A DNA stretch of 64,000 bases from Gnetum montanum (lineage: Eukaryota > Streptophyta > Gnetopsida > Gnetales > Gnetaceae). Below are positions 45,800-58,279 of the stretch, one piece after another (position 1 is the first letter of the stretch; every line of letters begins with the position of its first letter). The translations under genes and the position numbers were made by a program. The stretch covers positions 55,461 through 119,460 of the forward strand of contig MNCI01020440.1 in the NCBI GenBank assembly GCA_015680685.1, written 5' to 3'. The notes beneath the pieces are model-generated. The model saw nothing but the letters and a program-made list of their open reading frames with translations. It searched no databases and was not told where the DNA came from.

Positions 45800-48113
45800 A
45801 CAAAAGAATTTCTTGAGGGTACTACTCATAGAAGTTTTAGTGGTTAAGGTAAAAAGGCTTCTTTTATTTATAGAAATTCTATACCAAATTGATAACGCAT
45901 GATATTAAATCAAATGAAGTAATTGATGAATAATGACATGATTGGGGAAACATAGCTTCTTTCCTATAGCACTACAAATGACTTGAGAATATAAATTAAT
46001 TAAATAATAAAATTTAATTACATCAATATACATTTAAAATATTTATTAAATAAATTAGTTTGTACATAAAATCATTAATAAAATTTAATTATGCATTTTT
46101 AACTTTCAAAATGTAATGTTTTGAGTTTTGCAAAAGTATTTAGAACAATTAAGAGGATAGCTATCATCAAATAAAAATGATGGAGAAAGATAGATGGAAT
46201 ATTTAAAACATAGAATTAGTTAGAGAATTTAAAATATAGGATGAGTTGTATAGGTTGTTGGTTATATTCTAGTTAAGTTCTATGAAAATATTGTATTGGC
46301 TATATGTCTTATAGTACATGTACTCAAATAGTTTAGGTTCCAATGGATCTACTTACAAATGATGTATTGAAATTTTTTGTTTAAAAGTTTGTAATTATTT
46401 TCTTTGATAGGATTTATATTTTTAGTATCAATGATGTTTTTAAAACTCAAAGTATATACATTTCCATTATTTAATGTATATAAGGGTACAAACGTATTAA
46501 AATTTTAGTTATAGTTTCAATTTTAGTATCAATGAGATGTGACTTCCCGTAAAGGCATGAGAATTATATAAGTTACAAGTTTGATTTTAGTAAGTCATTG
46601 AGATATTCAAGCATTATGTAATATATATTTGGGTGAGGGGATATTGGACTTAAAAAATTAGTGTTAATAATGATAAAAATTCAAAGGACATTGGATGTTC
46701 AACATTAAGGAGAGGAAAAACTCCAAAACAGCATGGAAAGAAACAAAATTTTAATTTTGAAGATATCTATTCAAATGTATATCCTTAAAATTAATTTTTT
46801 AAAAATTAAGAAAATAAAATTATTTATTAATAAGGAAGATAGTCTTGACCCTAATGAACTCTACATCACTTTCAACATATATGCTATTAGACCATAATGT
46901 TAAGTTTAACTTGCCCAATCATTAGTTTTCTAAATTAGTATGTGTTAAACTCTAGAGTTATGAGATGAAGAATTGTGACTACTCATGCTATATAAATAAC
47001 ATGAGAACAAAAATATTAAAATAAGGAAGAAGAAGAAAGTGATGGAACAATAAATTATTAAAGTAAAATGATAATTAAGTAATGAAAAAGATGATAATTA
47101 AAAAGATTAAAGGAACAAGAAGCACATGAGTCCTAGATATGATTGTAAGGAGTTGAAGTATTTTAGGAGTAGAGAAGTGTCCCTTAAAAACAGTCAAAAG
47201 CATTGAGTAGCATTCATAAATTGAAGAGTATGAATTAGAAATTATATGAACTAAGAATCCACAAAGAATAAGTCACTTATAAAGTGAAAATTTGGGCATT
47301 TAGATTGGCAAGGGAGGTTTTCATTATATTTGAAATGTGCCATTATTTTTGGAATTTTTAAAATTATTAATTTTTTGATCAATGAGTAGTAATCTTTGCA
47401 AAGATTATAGTATATGATAAAATTACTACATTTCTTAAATTGATAATCATAAATATCTATCATTTTGCAATGTTCTTTCATATTAAAAAGTAATTCATAT
47501 TATGTCAACTTAAAGTACTTATATATTTTTAAGTACGTATTAGTAGAAACTCCAATAGAGTTAATCCATTCTTTCTAGAAAATGATTCATACGACTTTAA
47601 AATAAGGAAAGTATAAGGAAATCTTGATGTCGTATCTAAATATCATTCTTAAAAACATGAGTATAGATGTCATATCTTAATATGATATTATGCAATTTTC
47701 TACATGGCCTATGCATTAGTATTTTCATTCTATAGCAACATGTCTTTGATTACTAAATTTTCTTTCATATTTAGTTTTATCTTTCTTTTATCTCTTGTTT
47801 TGTATAACCATGCATAAACCACTAAGCTAAGTTGCATCGTTCTTTAGTATCCTTCAAATTATATATCCATTTACAATCCATCCATTTTTCCTTTACTCTT
47901 GATTTTAGTATGAATGAATCCATTGTTATATCTTTTATAATGTCCTTCCTTGATTTAATATTTCTTGCTTTGCTCATCATATTATGTTTGCTTCATTTCC
48001 ATCTCTTGGCCTAACCAAAAGCATCATCTAATTTGTGATATTAGAAAATGGATTAAATGATCTCTCTGGCTTCTTTTTGTGTAATCCAATATATGAAACT
48101 TCTTTCTCCTTTA
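45800..48113. other. AT-rich stretch, no gene recognised
   Basis: Very AT-rich with short frames only (for example 47251-47481 minus, 76 codons). It is the left flank of element C, and its right end is contiguous with 58272 onward if C is removed. Part of it may belong to the broken DUF7869-type gene on the other side of C, but I could not align it. Confidence 0.4.
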
Positions 48114-48118
48114 CTTGA
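48114..48118. repeat. Target-site duplication of element C, left copy (CTTGA)
   Basis: CTTGA here equals CTTGA at 58267-58271, immediately outside the two LTRs. Confidence 0.85.
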
Positions 48119-49027
48119 TTATGAGCGGCGAGGTAACCCTATGCTCAACCATACGAATACGAGCGTTTCACACACGATCTGGTCAAATTTCAAGAACTAA
48201 GTGCTTATGTGCCCTTGTGGAACAAGGATGGGTTGGTTGATCATTATCTTCCCAAGCTTACCTATATGTCACGATTGTATGGTTAAGTAAGCTTGAGGCA
48301 TATGATTTTTATAGCTTTTATGTTTTTATGTCCTGTGCTAGTAGGGAAGGAGAGAGGTAACTACGTGACTAATTTAACTTAACTACTCATTAACTAAGTT
48401 CTAACTAATCCTAACACCAGCATCCGTTCCCACTTGCTGAACATATCCTAAACTAGTGCAACACTATTGGGATTACCAAATGCTAATCATTACTGGGTTA
48501 GCAAGCATTACACGTATGCTCAAAGTGGTCATGCTTGTGTAATTTAACGATTTGCCTAATTGATCAAAATGAATTGTTGTGTTAATAACAAAAATGTAAA
48601 TTGCATAAAATAAAATAAATGCATAAGAAAATAAAATAAAAGAAATGCGTAAGAAAAGAAATCTCAAGTGCTGCAAGGATGAGTCAAAGAGCTCGTCTTT
48701 ATTGCCTTACACAAGGTGTGCTCAGGTACACAATGCTTGAATAAAGATCTGTCCACACTTCGACCTCCTGCTATGGGCACTTGGAAAATACTCTAACTTT
48801 CAAACAGACTACAAGAGTTTTGCTACTTGATTGCTCAAAGACTTCCTTTCCCAATTGTGCACCTGGGCACTATATTTATAGGCTTGGGAGCAACTACTCT
48901 AATAATTAGAATAACCACTCTAATAATTAGAATAAACCACTACAGTAATTGCTCTAATAATTAGAATAACCACTAGAGTAACTGCTCTAATAATTAGAAT
49001 AAATTGCTAGAGTAACCACTCTCATCA
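48119..49027 (-). repeat. 3' LTR of element C
   Basis: Direct repeat of 57325-58266. Minus-strand TATA box (TATAAATATA, 48871-48880). U3 end has four CTCTAATAATTAGAATAA units (about 48895-49005). Confidence 0.9.
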
Positions 49028-49045
49028 TACCCTCATGACTGAATG
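49028..49045 (-). promoter_or_regulatory. Polypurine tract of element C
   Basis: The minus strand reads TTCAGTCATGAGGGTA directly before the TGATGAG start of the 3' LTR; same layout as F and D. Confidence 0.7.
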
Positions 49046-51080
49046 AAAACTTGTCCTTGAGTTCCTTACAAAATATTGGGAAGGTATGAGATTATTGACT
49101 AATTGACAAATGACGGTGGAATGGGATGACAGACTCAATGTGCCCAGTGAATGGATCAATAAGCATATTACAACATTAGTGGTCATGATCATTGTGGTGA
49201 AAACTCGTACATAAATGACATCCACGCCTTTATTTGAAAGCTTGTATAGAAAGAGAGAGAAAGAAAATGAAGCGTGTTGCTACCAATGCTAAGATTGTGC
49301 CTTCCGTTGTTTATCCATAGCCATGCCACTAGACTTGCTCCTTTCATAAATGCTTTAGTTTCGGTCCATCCTGAGTGCTTCCTCCAAGCCCAATCCATTA
49401 TTTGTATGATCACCATCTGCACACACAACACAGTCACAAATGAGCAAGGATAGATAAACCACAATGCAGTTGATACCTTTCCTTGATATCAAGCACATTG
49501 GCTAAGTTGTGGTTATGGCAAAAACTAGTTCGAAGATTTATCACTAGTGACTACCCAAGGTGTAGGGGTTAGGCGAATAGTAAAATGGAAAAAATTGAAA
49601 AATTTGTGCCAAGGCCCCCATGACTAAGAGAGAACCTCCAGTAGCTATAAGATGGAAACATACGAGGAACAAGAAAGATGGAAAAAAATAACGACAACAC
49701 CAATAAAATGGATGTCATGGATGGGGATGAAACAAGAGATGATTGATTACAGGAAATGTTTAAGGAAAAGAACTTAACAGTTGTACCAAAAAGGAATGCC
49801 AGTGGGTCCTCCCCAAAGCAGGCTCATGCCTTTTATGCCCTGACAAACCAAAGAGTTCGTAGGCTCTAGGAATGTCATTTTGAAGCAAGATTTAAAAACT
49901 TATCCACAAGAATTCACCAAAGAAAAATAAAGCATCAACCCAGAATGGACTAATGATAAAACTAGCAATGAGGTGGAAAATGGAAAGAAAGATGGAGAGG
50001 AGAGAATGGAATGGAATCCCAAGAACAAGGTTTTATAAAGCCCCTTGTGTATTTCATGGTTAAGATAACTAAGTAGAACTTCATCCCAAATCCAGACTCA
50101 AACCAACCACATTCAATGACCTTGCATCAATACACCTAGCCAAAGCAACAAGAATGCCTTCACAAAGAGTGACCACCATCCCAAGGAGAGTGAGATGGAG
50201 AAGCAGGAAATGAGAAAGGGCCTTAGTTAGAGGGAACCTTTAGGCATGGGTAACATGTCTTTCCAATTTCATAACCAGTTCTTGTAGCCCATATTGCTTT
50301 ATTATGTCTAAGGGGTGTGCTTTGAATTCACTTTTCTCCTTTCTTTCTTTCTTTTTTTTTTTTTTTTGCATGAGAACCACACCATGCAAAGACTTATTTT
50401 TATTCANTGCATGAGAATGTCACCATGCAAAGAATTATTTTTATTCACTCAGCTTCCTGATTTTTGAACAATGTCAGGATGGTGGAAAACCCAAGAAATA
50501 AGCATCCAAGCACCCCAAGAGAATGGCTAGCACAAATGCATTGAATCCCCTTTACCCTTTTCATCCTTTGAGTCTTTCCTTAGTTTGAAAAGTATCTAGC
50601 CACCAACTTATTAATAAATTTACTTAGAAAAAGGGGACTGTATAGTTCCAAGCCAAAGGAGACCATAGAGTTCTATGGATAAGTGGATGGTGTGGACTCA
50701 TTGCCTGTTTTACCAAAATAACCATACCTTAATATCAGCATCATAATTCAAAGGTAAAAACCAAACATTAGCAATCAATATGATATAATTCAATCCACCA
50801 TCATGAGCACTTATTAGATGATGAATAAAAGTAAATCAAGCAAACAAAGAAATAGTAAAAACATGAACGATGGTGTAAAACAAAAATAAGAAAAGTTGAA
50901 AGAGTGTGTAAAATAAAAAATATGTAAAACAAAAATTCAAAAAGAACTGAGGGCCTAGAATGCTTAGCATAGGTGGCCATCTCCTCCATGACTAAGTTGG
51001 AAGGAGGAGATCCAAAATAGTGAGCAAGTTATCCATCAAGAGAGGTAGCATGTGTACTGGTTGTCCTAAGCTCCTAGAAA
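49046..51080 (-). other. 3' noncoding region of element C
   Basis: Between integrase and purine tract. Collinear with D (62045-64000) and partly with A and F. It has one AAAGACATGTTACCC motif (50232-50266) and AGCCTGCTTTGGGGAGGA near 49815. A single N at 50407 lies between two similar sequences of about 45 bases. No third ORF is found. Confidence 0.65.
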
Positions 51081-51089
51081 GGTTTGGTT

Positions 51090-52160
51090 TGTTGCACGTT
51101 GACCAAAAGTTTCTTATCCAAGCACTTAAGTTTGTATATTGTCATGGCCCCTAAAGGAAAAGTTGCATAAATAATATAAGGTCCTTTCCACAGTGTTTGA
51201 AATTTATTACGTTGTGGCACATGTGTGGGATTCTAGTAGAGAACCTTATCTCTTGGCTGATATTTAACTTTCCTAATTCTTAGATCATGACATTGTTTAT
51301 TGAAGACCTTGTGCAATTCGTTAGATGACAAGGCAGTTAATCAATTTTCATCTAGCAAGTTAAGGATTACTAACCATTGTTTCTATGCTAGATCAAGGTC
51401 AAGGTTTAGGTCACATGTCGTGCATAGTGTACGGAGCTCAATTTGAATGGGAAGAACTGGTAATTTACTGTACACTAACTCATAGGGAGAGTAGCCTATA
51501 GGGAGTTTCCATGTGGAGCAGTATGCCCAAAGAGCATCATTCAGTTTAGTGCTCTAGTCTCGCCTAAACTTACTAATGGTTCTTATCAATATCTTCGTAA
51601 TCTCCTTGTTGGTGATTTTTGGTTGACTATTCACTTAGGGGTGATATGATGTAGTCAATTTATGCTCAACCCTTAAGTGTTGTATTAATTTCTGAAAAGT
51701 TGCACCTATGAAGTGTGTACCATTGTTTGAAATAAGTGCACATGGCACACCAAACCTATTTATGATTTATTGTTGAACAAATTATGCAACTATAGATGAT
51801 GTACAACCTTTAACAGCAGCTACTTCGGCCCATTTTGTTAGGTAACCAACAGCAACAATAATATAAGCTTTTCCATTGGACATTGGTGTAGTTGGCCCCA
51901 TCAAATCAATTCCCCAAATGTTGAAGGGTTTTAATAGTTGAATCCATTGTTGTAGATCCTTTATTCTAGTAGTCATTCCCCCATCACATTGATAGTGCTT
52001 ACAAGATTGGACAAACCAATGGGCATCCCAAAATAATGGAGGCCAATAATATCCCACAAATAGGATCTTGATGGCCATTCATCTCCCAGTGTAATGACCT
52101 CACAAGGACCCTCATGAGAATCTTGGAGAAGTCGTAGTTGATCTATATTGGAAACACACC
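51090..52160 (-). pseudogene. Integrase of element C
   Basis: The minus strand reads the HHCC-finger area near 52140-51990, with a frameshift between the HEGPCE part and KILFVGYYWPPLF. The second Cys of the final C-x2-C appears as Tyr. The core has IWGIDLMGP with the first Asp, KAYIIV, KWAEV (51880-51800) and, after a stop, a second-Asp region (LISNNGTHF, Asp replaced by Asn) and later SPYELVY. The C-terminus holds LWKGPYII, the GPY/F module of gypsy integrases, at about 51190. The enzyme would insert cDNA into chromosomes. Defective here. Confidence 0.85.
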
Positions 52161-52419
52161 ATCGAACCAAGCCATCAGGACACACTTTGTAAAGTTTCCC
52201 ATTGATTTCCATAAAGTACTTGGCTCGGTTAAGAAACTGTTGTTTCTTCTTACAGTTTAACTCTTGTGGTATTTTTTGGGTGAGGAGATAGGTAATAATT
52301 CTACTGTACCAGTTTTTCTCCATGGGTGATTGATTATTCACTACACTAGCAAAGAGGAATTCATCAGGAAAATAATTAGAAATTAGATACTTTTCCTCTT
52401 TGTTGTCCCATTGCAACTG

Positions 52420-52820
52420 AATAAAATGATTAGCAACTACATTCTTGGTGCCCTTGCAATCAATCATCGTTAAATTGAACTCTTGTAAGATTATAAGCTA
52501 TCGTATGATACGAGGGCTTACCATTGGCTTATTCATAAGAAACTAGATTACACTATGATCTATATGTATATATACTTTATATCCCAATACATAGTATCTA
52601 AACTTTTCTAGTGCAAATACTACAGCCATTAATTCTTTCTCTATGGTAGTGTAGTTAAGTTGTGTACCAGCGATACTTCTACCTGCACAGTGGATGTAAT
52701 AAGGACACTTCTAGTCATCTAACTATGTAAGTACGACTCCTAAGGCATAGTTGGATGCGTCAGTCATGATATGGAATGGTTTGGACTAGTCAGGAGCTTG
52801 TAGAATGGGTATTTCTACTA
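52420..52820 (-). pseudogene. RNase H of element C
   Basis: Follows RT. The minus strand reads MTDASNYALGVVL, then LNYTTIEKELMAVVFALEKFRYY and YIHIDHSVI, with the catalytic Asp and Glu in their usual order for gypsy RNase H. A few stops occur. It would remove the RNA strand from the RNA-DNA hybrid. Confidence 0.8.
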
Positions 52821-53690
52821 GCTTCTATTTCAAAGTTTGAAAAGCTATTTTGCATTCCCTTGTCCACTCGAAAGGTACATCATTTTTCCTTAATTCCACC
52901 AATGGTTTGGAAACCTTTGAAAAGTTCTCAATAAATCTCCTATAGTAGCCAGTATGTCCAAGGAATGACTGAATATCTTTGACAGTTTCCAATTGATGGG
53001 TAATTCCTTGGATAATTTTGATTTTCTCGAGGTCTACCTCTATCCTTGTGTGTGAGATTTGGTGCCCTAGTACTATGCCTTCTTGGACCATAAAATGGAT
53101 TTTTTGCCAATTAAGCCTCAAATTTCTTTCTACACATCTTTTTAACACTTGCTCCAATCGGTCCAAGGCTTGATCAAAGTTTGCTCCATAAGTGGAAAAG
53201 TCATCCATAAAGACCTCCATGCCATTCCCTATCTGCTATTGGAATATGCTTAGAACTAGTCGTTGAAATGTTGCAGGGGCATTGCACAAGCCAAATGGCA
53301 TCTATTTGTATGCGAAAATTCCCCAAGGACTGGTGAACATAGTCTTGGGTTGGTATTCTAGGACTATTTTTATTTGGTTATATCCACTATATCCATCCAG
53401 AAAACTATAATAGCAATGCTCTGCGATGGTGTCTAGGACTTGGTCAACAAATGGCAATGGAAAGTGATCTTTGAATGTTGCCATATTTAGTAGCCTGAAA
53501 TCTATGCACACCCTCCATTTGCCTCCATTTTTAGGCACAATGACTAAGGGGCTAATCCATTCACTATTAGCAATGGGATATATGAACCCAGCTTTGAGAA
53601 GCTATTCGATTTCTTCCTCAACTACTTGCTTTAGCTTAGGGTTCAATCACCTTTGCAGTTATCTTCGAGGTTTCATGGAGGGGTTAGTGT
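52821..53690 (-). pseudogene. Reverse transcriptase of element C
   Basis: Open pieces 53538-53302 and 53220-52825 hold WRVCIDFRLLN, FLDGYSGYNQI, PFGLCNAPATFQ and FMDDFS (the catalytic motif, intact), then IVLGHQI and SFLGHTGYYRRFI of the thumb. A stop stands before PFGLC and others between pieces. It is the best-preserved RT in the window and closely parallels element A, which has lost FMDD. Confidence 0.85.
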
Positions 53691-54169
53691 AAATTATATG
53701 TTGGCATATCCTAGGATCTATTCCAATTAATTTGGGATATGACCAAGTGAAGGCTTCTGACCATTTATTTATTACCATCAGTAGTTCTTCTTTCTGTTGA
53801 GGAGCAAGCTTAACGTTGATAATTACTGATTTTTCATTTTTAAGGAATGTGTATTCGATACCATTGGGCAATGGTTTTAGCTTGAGGAGCTTCTACTTAA
53901 ATTTCTTAGGGAATTCCAACTTCCCCCAATTGATATTTTCAAGGTTAAGACTTGGAAGGTGGTGGTGGACTTACTCTAATGTGTCTATGCTATCGATGTA
54001 AGCACAAGTCAAACCCTCAGTTGGTTCCATGCATATGAGTGAACTACTTTGCTATCAGCCACTGGGTGCCTTCCTATTGTGTGGCTTCTACATATAGGCA
54101 TCTTTGTATGTTGATCACTTGTGCACACTGATTGCATGCAAGCAATGTTAAACTTTGCACAAACCATGA

Positions 54170-54570
54170 CCTCTACATGCAATTACACCTTGTGTCACTG
54201 TATGCGATGTACAAAAATTTCTTCTTTTCAATCTTTCCAAATGTATTTTCCTTTGATATTTCTAGGGAAAGATCATGGATTCCTAGGCATGCGTTGATGG
54301 TGCTTAGCCATGATCTTCCCATTATGATTGGGAATTCCCCCTTATCGTTGTTTACCTGAATTACTAGGAAGTTAGCTAGGTATGACCATCCACAAACAGT
54401 GGTAACAATGTCTTCCACTAGTCCCAATGGGATAGTGATGACTTGGTTGACCAACTCTAGATGGATGTTGCTCTTTTTCAATGGTCATAGGTTCCAGGCC
54501 TTTTACACTTCTTGAGAAATCAAGTTGACACTAGAACCTAAATCCAAAAGAGCCTCACATGACGCATTTC
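54170..54570 (-). pseudogene. Aspartic protease of element C
   Basis: Reads ALLDLGSSVNLISQEV, the DLGxSVNLxP-type active site of Athila-like proteases, then ITIPLGLVEDIVTTV, FLVIQVNN and FPIIMGRSWLSTI. The first Asp is intact. The frame shifts or stops once near 54490. It is linked upstream to a Pro/Gln-rich gag linker. It would process Gag-Pol in the particle. Confidence 0.85.
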
Positions 54571-55290
54571 TAGTGATTTGTAAGTATATTAGAGGACTCC
54601 TAGGATTAGAGAATTTCCTAGGAAGGTGGCTAGCTTTGATCCAATCAGTGACAACATATGTTAGCATGACTATATGTGTTGAGTGCAATGATTGGGTTGA
54701 AGGGGGCTCTAAAGTTTTGATTGATATTGAGGCATCTATGGAATCAGCTGCTTGTGATTGCAAGGGCTTGGTTGGTTTGTTGGTTCTAAAGAAAGGTCTT
54801 TTCTTCATGTGGTTGTTGGAACCAATAGTAGGTTGAGAGTTAAAAACCCTTATGGCATTACGTTGCTGCGGTTGGGTAGGGATTTCACCCTGCATAGCTA
54901 GAGCATGTGTTAGTGGAGCTATTGGTGGAAGAGATGCTACTCGATGAGAAGGATGATATGCTTGTGCAATATCACCCCTAGAAAAGGGAGTTCCATGATA
55001 CTTGCAGGCTTGGTAGTGAGGTTGAGAAGTGATGTGACCAGTAGAGTCATGTGGGGAGATTGGTTGCTGCATGTAATATCCATACGGTTCAGGTTTCCAG
55101 TAAGTATATTATTTCCTTGGTGGTGCCATTCCCCATGATTGTGGGTGCTTCCATTGTTGATATTTCTCAATCAATTGTGGTGGATTTCCACTTGGATAAT
55201 ACGTTAAGGGTTGGTGAAACTGTCTTGGGTTACTTTCGGGCTAAGGTAACCTTTGGGGTACTTGATGTTTGTTCAATCGTGGGTTGAGTG
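54571..55290 (-). pseudogene. gag-protease linker of element C
   Basis: Minus frame 55072-54503 (189 codons) is rich in Pro, His, Gln and Ser and leads directly into the protease active site. No zinc knuckle is obvious. The same place in F and A is occupied by equally biased sequence. Confidence 0.65.
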
Positions 55291-57188
55291 CATACACCCC
55301 AAACTCTTGCAAATGTGAGATTATAGGGCAACATCCCTTAGGATGGTCATATTTACATATTTCATATACACTATCATTGTCTATTTTTGACTCCACAACC
55401 TCTTCAATGGTGGCAACTTTGCCCTTACCCTTGCTACGTGCATGTTTATCTTCTCTCTTATTTCTTTTTTCGTGATCACTACCTTACTCTCTAGACTCCT
55501 CTACTATTTTAAGAATAGATTGAAATCTATTCTGTAAGGAATCCCACATTTGAGCTACCTTTGCTGATACCTCTAATGTCAACTTTTGGATAGGCAATTT
55601 TTTCCTATTCACCATCTCTTCGAGTGGTAACTCTTCTTCATCCTCACAAAATCTTACTCCCCTCTTTCGGAGGGAAGGATATCAGTTATAATCTTCCACA
55701 CTTTCTCTCTTCTGTAGCTCACCTTTTTCCTTAGAAACTTGCTCCAATAGTCTTTGAATTTGATGGGACCTAAGCTCAGATAGTCTTCCTTGGGCATAAG
55801 TCCCAAGGGTTCTTCTCATTTCATGCCTAAGCCCATCCACGAGATGGCACAGTTGATCCCTTTGCAAATAACCATGGCTAGGACAATAGTGTAACAGTGC
55901 ATAATATTGGCCCATGGCAGCATCCAAGGGTTCATTTCCTCCTTGTTTCTAGCCTTGGATTTTCTATCACAAGTTAGACACTCGGGAGTACATTTGGTAC
56001 TTGTCATTAAATAGTTCTAACATAGTACTCCACCTATGAATGGATTCCGATTCTAAAGATTGGTACTAGCTTTCTGCTTATTTAACTAGTGTCTGTGAAA
56101 ACAACTTAAGCTTGTGCCATTCGTTCTCTATATTTTGTAAGGCACATGCATCATGGAATGCTTGTAAATGATTCTGAGGATCAGCGTTGTATCCCCCTTC
56201 AAATCATGGGATATTGTTCATATCTAATCTCTTGATCCTACTATCTTTCTGGTGCCTTGTTGGAATTCTAATAGCCTTAGTTATGTCCAACATACTTTGA
56301 GTAGCAAGTATGGGTTCATCATGATTGTCTCATCCATGACGTCTATGATGCCTACATTGTTCCCTACTCTCCCTTCTTCTATGTTGTGACTCCCTAGAGT
56401 GCCCTCATCCCCTTTCCTAGTTGTTTTTGCCTACCTTTATCCCCATGGTCTTTTTCTTTATGACCATGTCCAGATATTGAAGGAGAGGGTGAAGGAGATG
56501 ATGAAGGTGAAGAAGAAGGAGAATCATTACCATGATGGTGTCTGCTACCTTCTCTTCTATGGTCTTGGCCCTGATCACGATTGCGATCTAAATGTCCATA
56601 TTTATCATGAGTTTGTGTCCCTTTTTTGGACCCTTTGTGCCCATGGGTATTAGAACCTGGGTTATAAATAATGGAATGAAGGCTCTAATACACAACCCCT
56701 TGGCCAAAGTCAAGGGGAGGAACATCGTTGTGTGGGAGACTACCTAAGGTAGGTTCACCACCATCATTTTCGCTTAAGACATGTGGAGAATTCTGGGATC
56801 ACTTACACTTCAAAGACTAATGATGTATCTCCTATTGCAAGTCCCTTTGACATTGTGCCTCTTTGGGATGGTATTCTCTTGAGTCATGGTCTTGCACAAC
56901 GTATTCTGCATGTAAGTGCGGCATGGAAATCCATGTGAGAGCACAAAGAAGCATGCTTAGGACTAAACGATCGAGAGGTAACACTATATTACCTTCTAAG
57001 TCTTACCAACACAGTTGTTCATATTGATGAAGGATAAAGGTGAAGTCTAGTATATAATCATCGGGATGAATATATACCACTCAAACTTGTTGAGGAACTG
57101 GCGAATCAATGTCATGTCTATTACGCCGCTGACTATTTCTTGTTTTAGACCTAGGCGGTGAGGTGCTTTTGTACGAAGAAGGAGACAT
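55291..57188 (-). pseudogene. gag of element C
   Basis: Probable start ATG at 57188 (MSPSSYKS), 117 bases after the primer site. N-terminal VVYIHPDDYILDFTFILHQ is shared with A and E. A charged middle holds RRESREQCRHHRR near 56350. The capsid runs from RLDMNNIPxFEGGYN (about 56230) through SWYQSLESESIHRWSTML, QLCHLVDGLRHEM and RRTLGTYAQGRL (about 55810), to a basic tail with CDICEIC near 55345. Stops occur between blocks. Gag forms the particle. C-terminal CxxC pieces are in place of a clear CCHC knuckle. Confidence 0.8.
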
Positions 57189-57304
57189 ACTTGTCTATTT
57201 AGTGTGCAATGTATTCTTGTTTATTATTTTGTCAACCAACCCTAAGGGTTTGTTCCAATGATGTGAATAATTTCCTATGTTCTAGTTAGCGCACAAACAA
57301 CTAA

Positions 57305-57324
57305 GTCCCTGGTAATGGCACCAA
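57305..57324 (-). promoter_or_regulatory. Primer-binding site of element C (tRNA-Asp type)
   Basis: Reads TTGGTGCCATTACCAGGGAC on the minus strand directly after the 5' LTR. It matches the tRNA-Asp complement TGGCGCCGTTGCCGGGGA with four transitions, three of them at CG dinucleotides. tRNA-Asp priming is typical of Athila elements. Confidence 0.8.
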
Positions 57325-58266
57325 TGATGAGTAGCGAGGTACCCCTACGCTCAACCATACGAATATGAGTGTTTCACACATGATCTAGTTGAATTCCAAG
57401 GACTAAGTGCTTATGCACCCTTGTGGAACAAGGATGGGTTGGTTGATCATTGTCTTCCCAAGCTTACCTGTATGTCATGATTATATGGTTAAGTAAGCTT
57501 GAGGCATATGACTTCTATAGCTTTTATGTTTTATGTCCTATGCTAGTAGGGAAGGAGAGAGGTAACTAAGTGACTAATTTAACTTAACTACTCATTAACT
57601 AAGTTCTAACTAATCCTAACACCAGCATTCATTCCCACTTGCCATACACATCTCGAACTAGTGCAAGACTACTAGGATTACCAAACACTAATCATTACTA
57701 GGTTATCAAGCATTACACATATTCTTAAAGCAGTCATGCTTGTGTAATTTAACGATTTGCCTAATTGATCAAAATGAATTGCTATGCTAATAACATAAAT
57801 GTAAAGTGCATAAAATAAAATAAAATAAAATAAAATAAATGCATAAGAAAAAAATCTCAAGTGCTGCAAGGATGAATCAAAGAGCTCGTCTTTATTGTTG
57901 TACACAAGGTGTGCTTAGGTACACAATGCTCAAATAAAGATCCATCTACACTTTGACCTCCTGCTGTGGGCACTTGGAAAAACCTCTAACTTTCAAACAA
58001 ACTACAAGATTTTTGCTACTTAACTTCTCAAAGACTTCCTTTCCCAATTGTGCACTTGGGCATTGTATTTATAGGCTTGGGAGCAACTACTCTAATAATT
58101 AGAATAACCACTCTAATAATTAGAATAACTGCTAAAGCAACTGCTAGAGTAACCTCTCTAATAATTAGAATAAACTGCTAGAGTAACTGCTCTAATAATT
58201 AGAATAAATCGCTAGATTAACTGCTCTAATAATTAGAATAAATGACTAGAGTAATCGCTCTCATCA
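57325..58266 (-). repeat. 5' LTR of element C
   Basis: TGATGAG...CTCATCA. TATA box on the minus strand near 58063-58073 (TATAAATACAA). U3 end has five CTCTAATAATTAGAATAA units (about 58090-58245), one more than the 3' LTR. Confidence 0.9.
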
Positions 58267-58271
58267 CTTGA
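58267..58271. repeat. Target-site duplication of element C, right copy (CTTGA)
   Basis: Matches 48114-48118. Confidence 0.85.
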
Positions 58272-58279
58272 GTTTCATA

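Larger units (their letters stand above)
48119..58266 (-). mobile_element. Element C: complete-length Athila-like Ty3/gypsy retrotransposon
   Basis: 10.15 kb with LTRs of 909 and 942 bp, TGATGAG...CTCATCA termini (one substitution at the left end), and a perfect CTTGA duplication. In minus order: 5' LTR, tRNA-Asp primer site, gag, linker, protease, RT, RNase H, integrase, a 2-kb noncoding region, a purine tract and the 3' LTR. There is no third ORF, unlike A and F. It is the best-preserved member of its family here but has multiple stops and at least one frameshift in integrase, so it is not autonomous now. Confidence 0.9.

Noticed and set aside
48890-49020. CRISPR-like array: regularly spaced identical units (CTCTAATAATTAGAATAA) with short variable spacers
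   Set aside because: It lies inside an LTR, is repeated in the partner LTR, and the spacers are related to one another (RCTAGAGTAACYR). This is an LTR tandem repeat in plant DNA.
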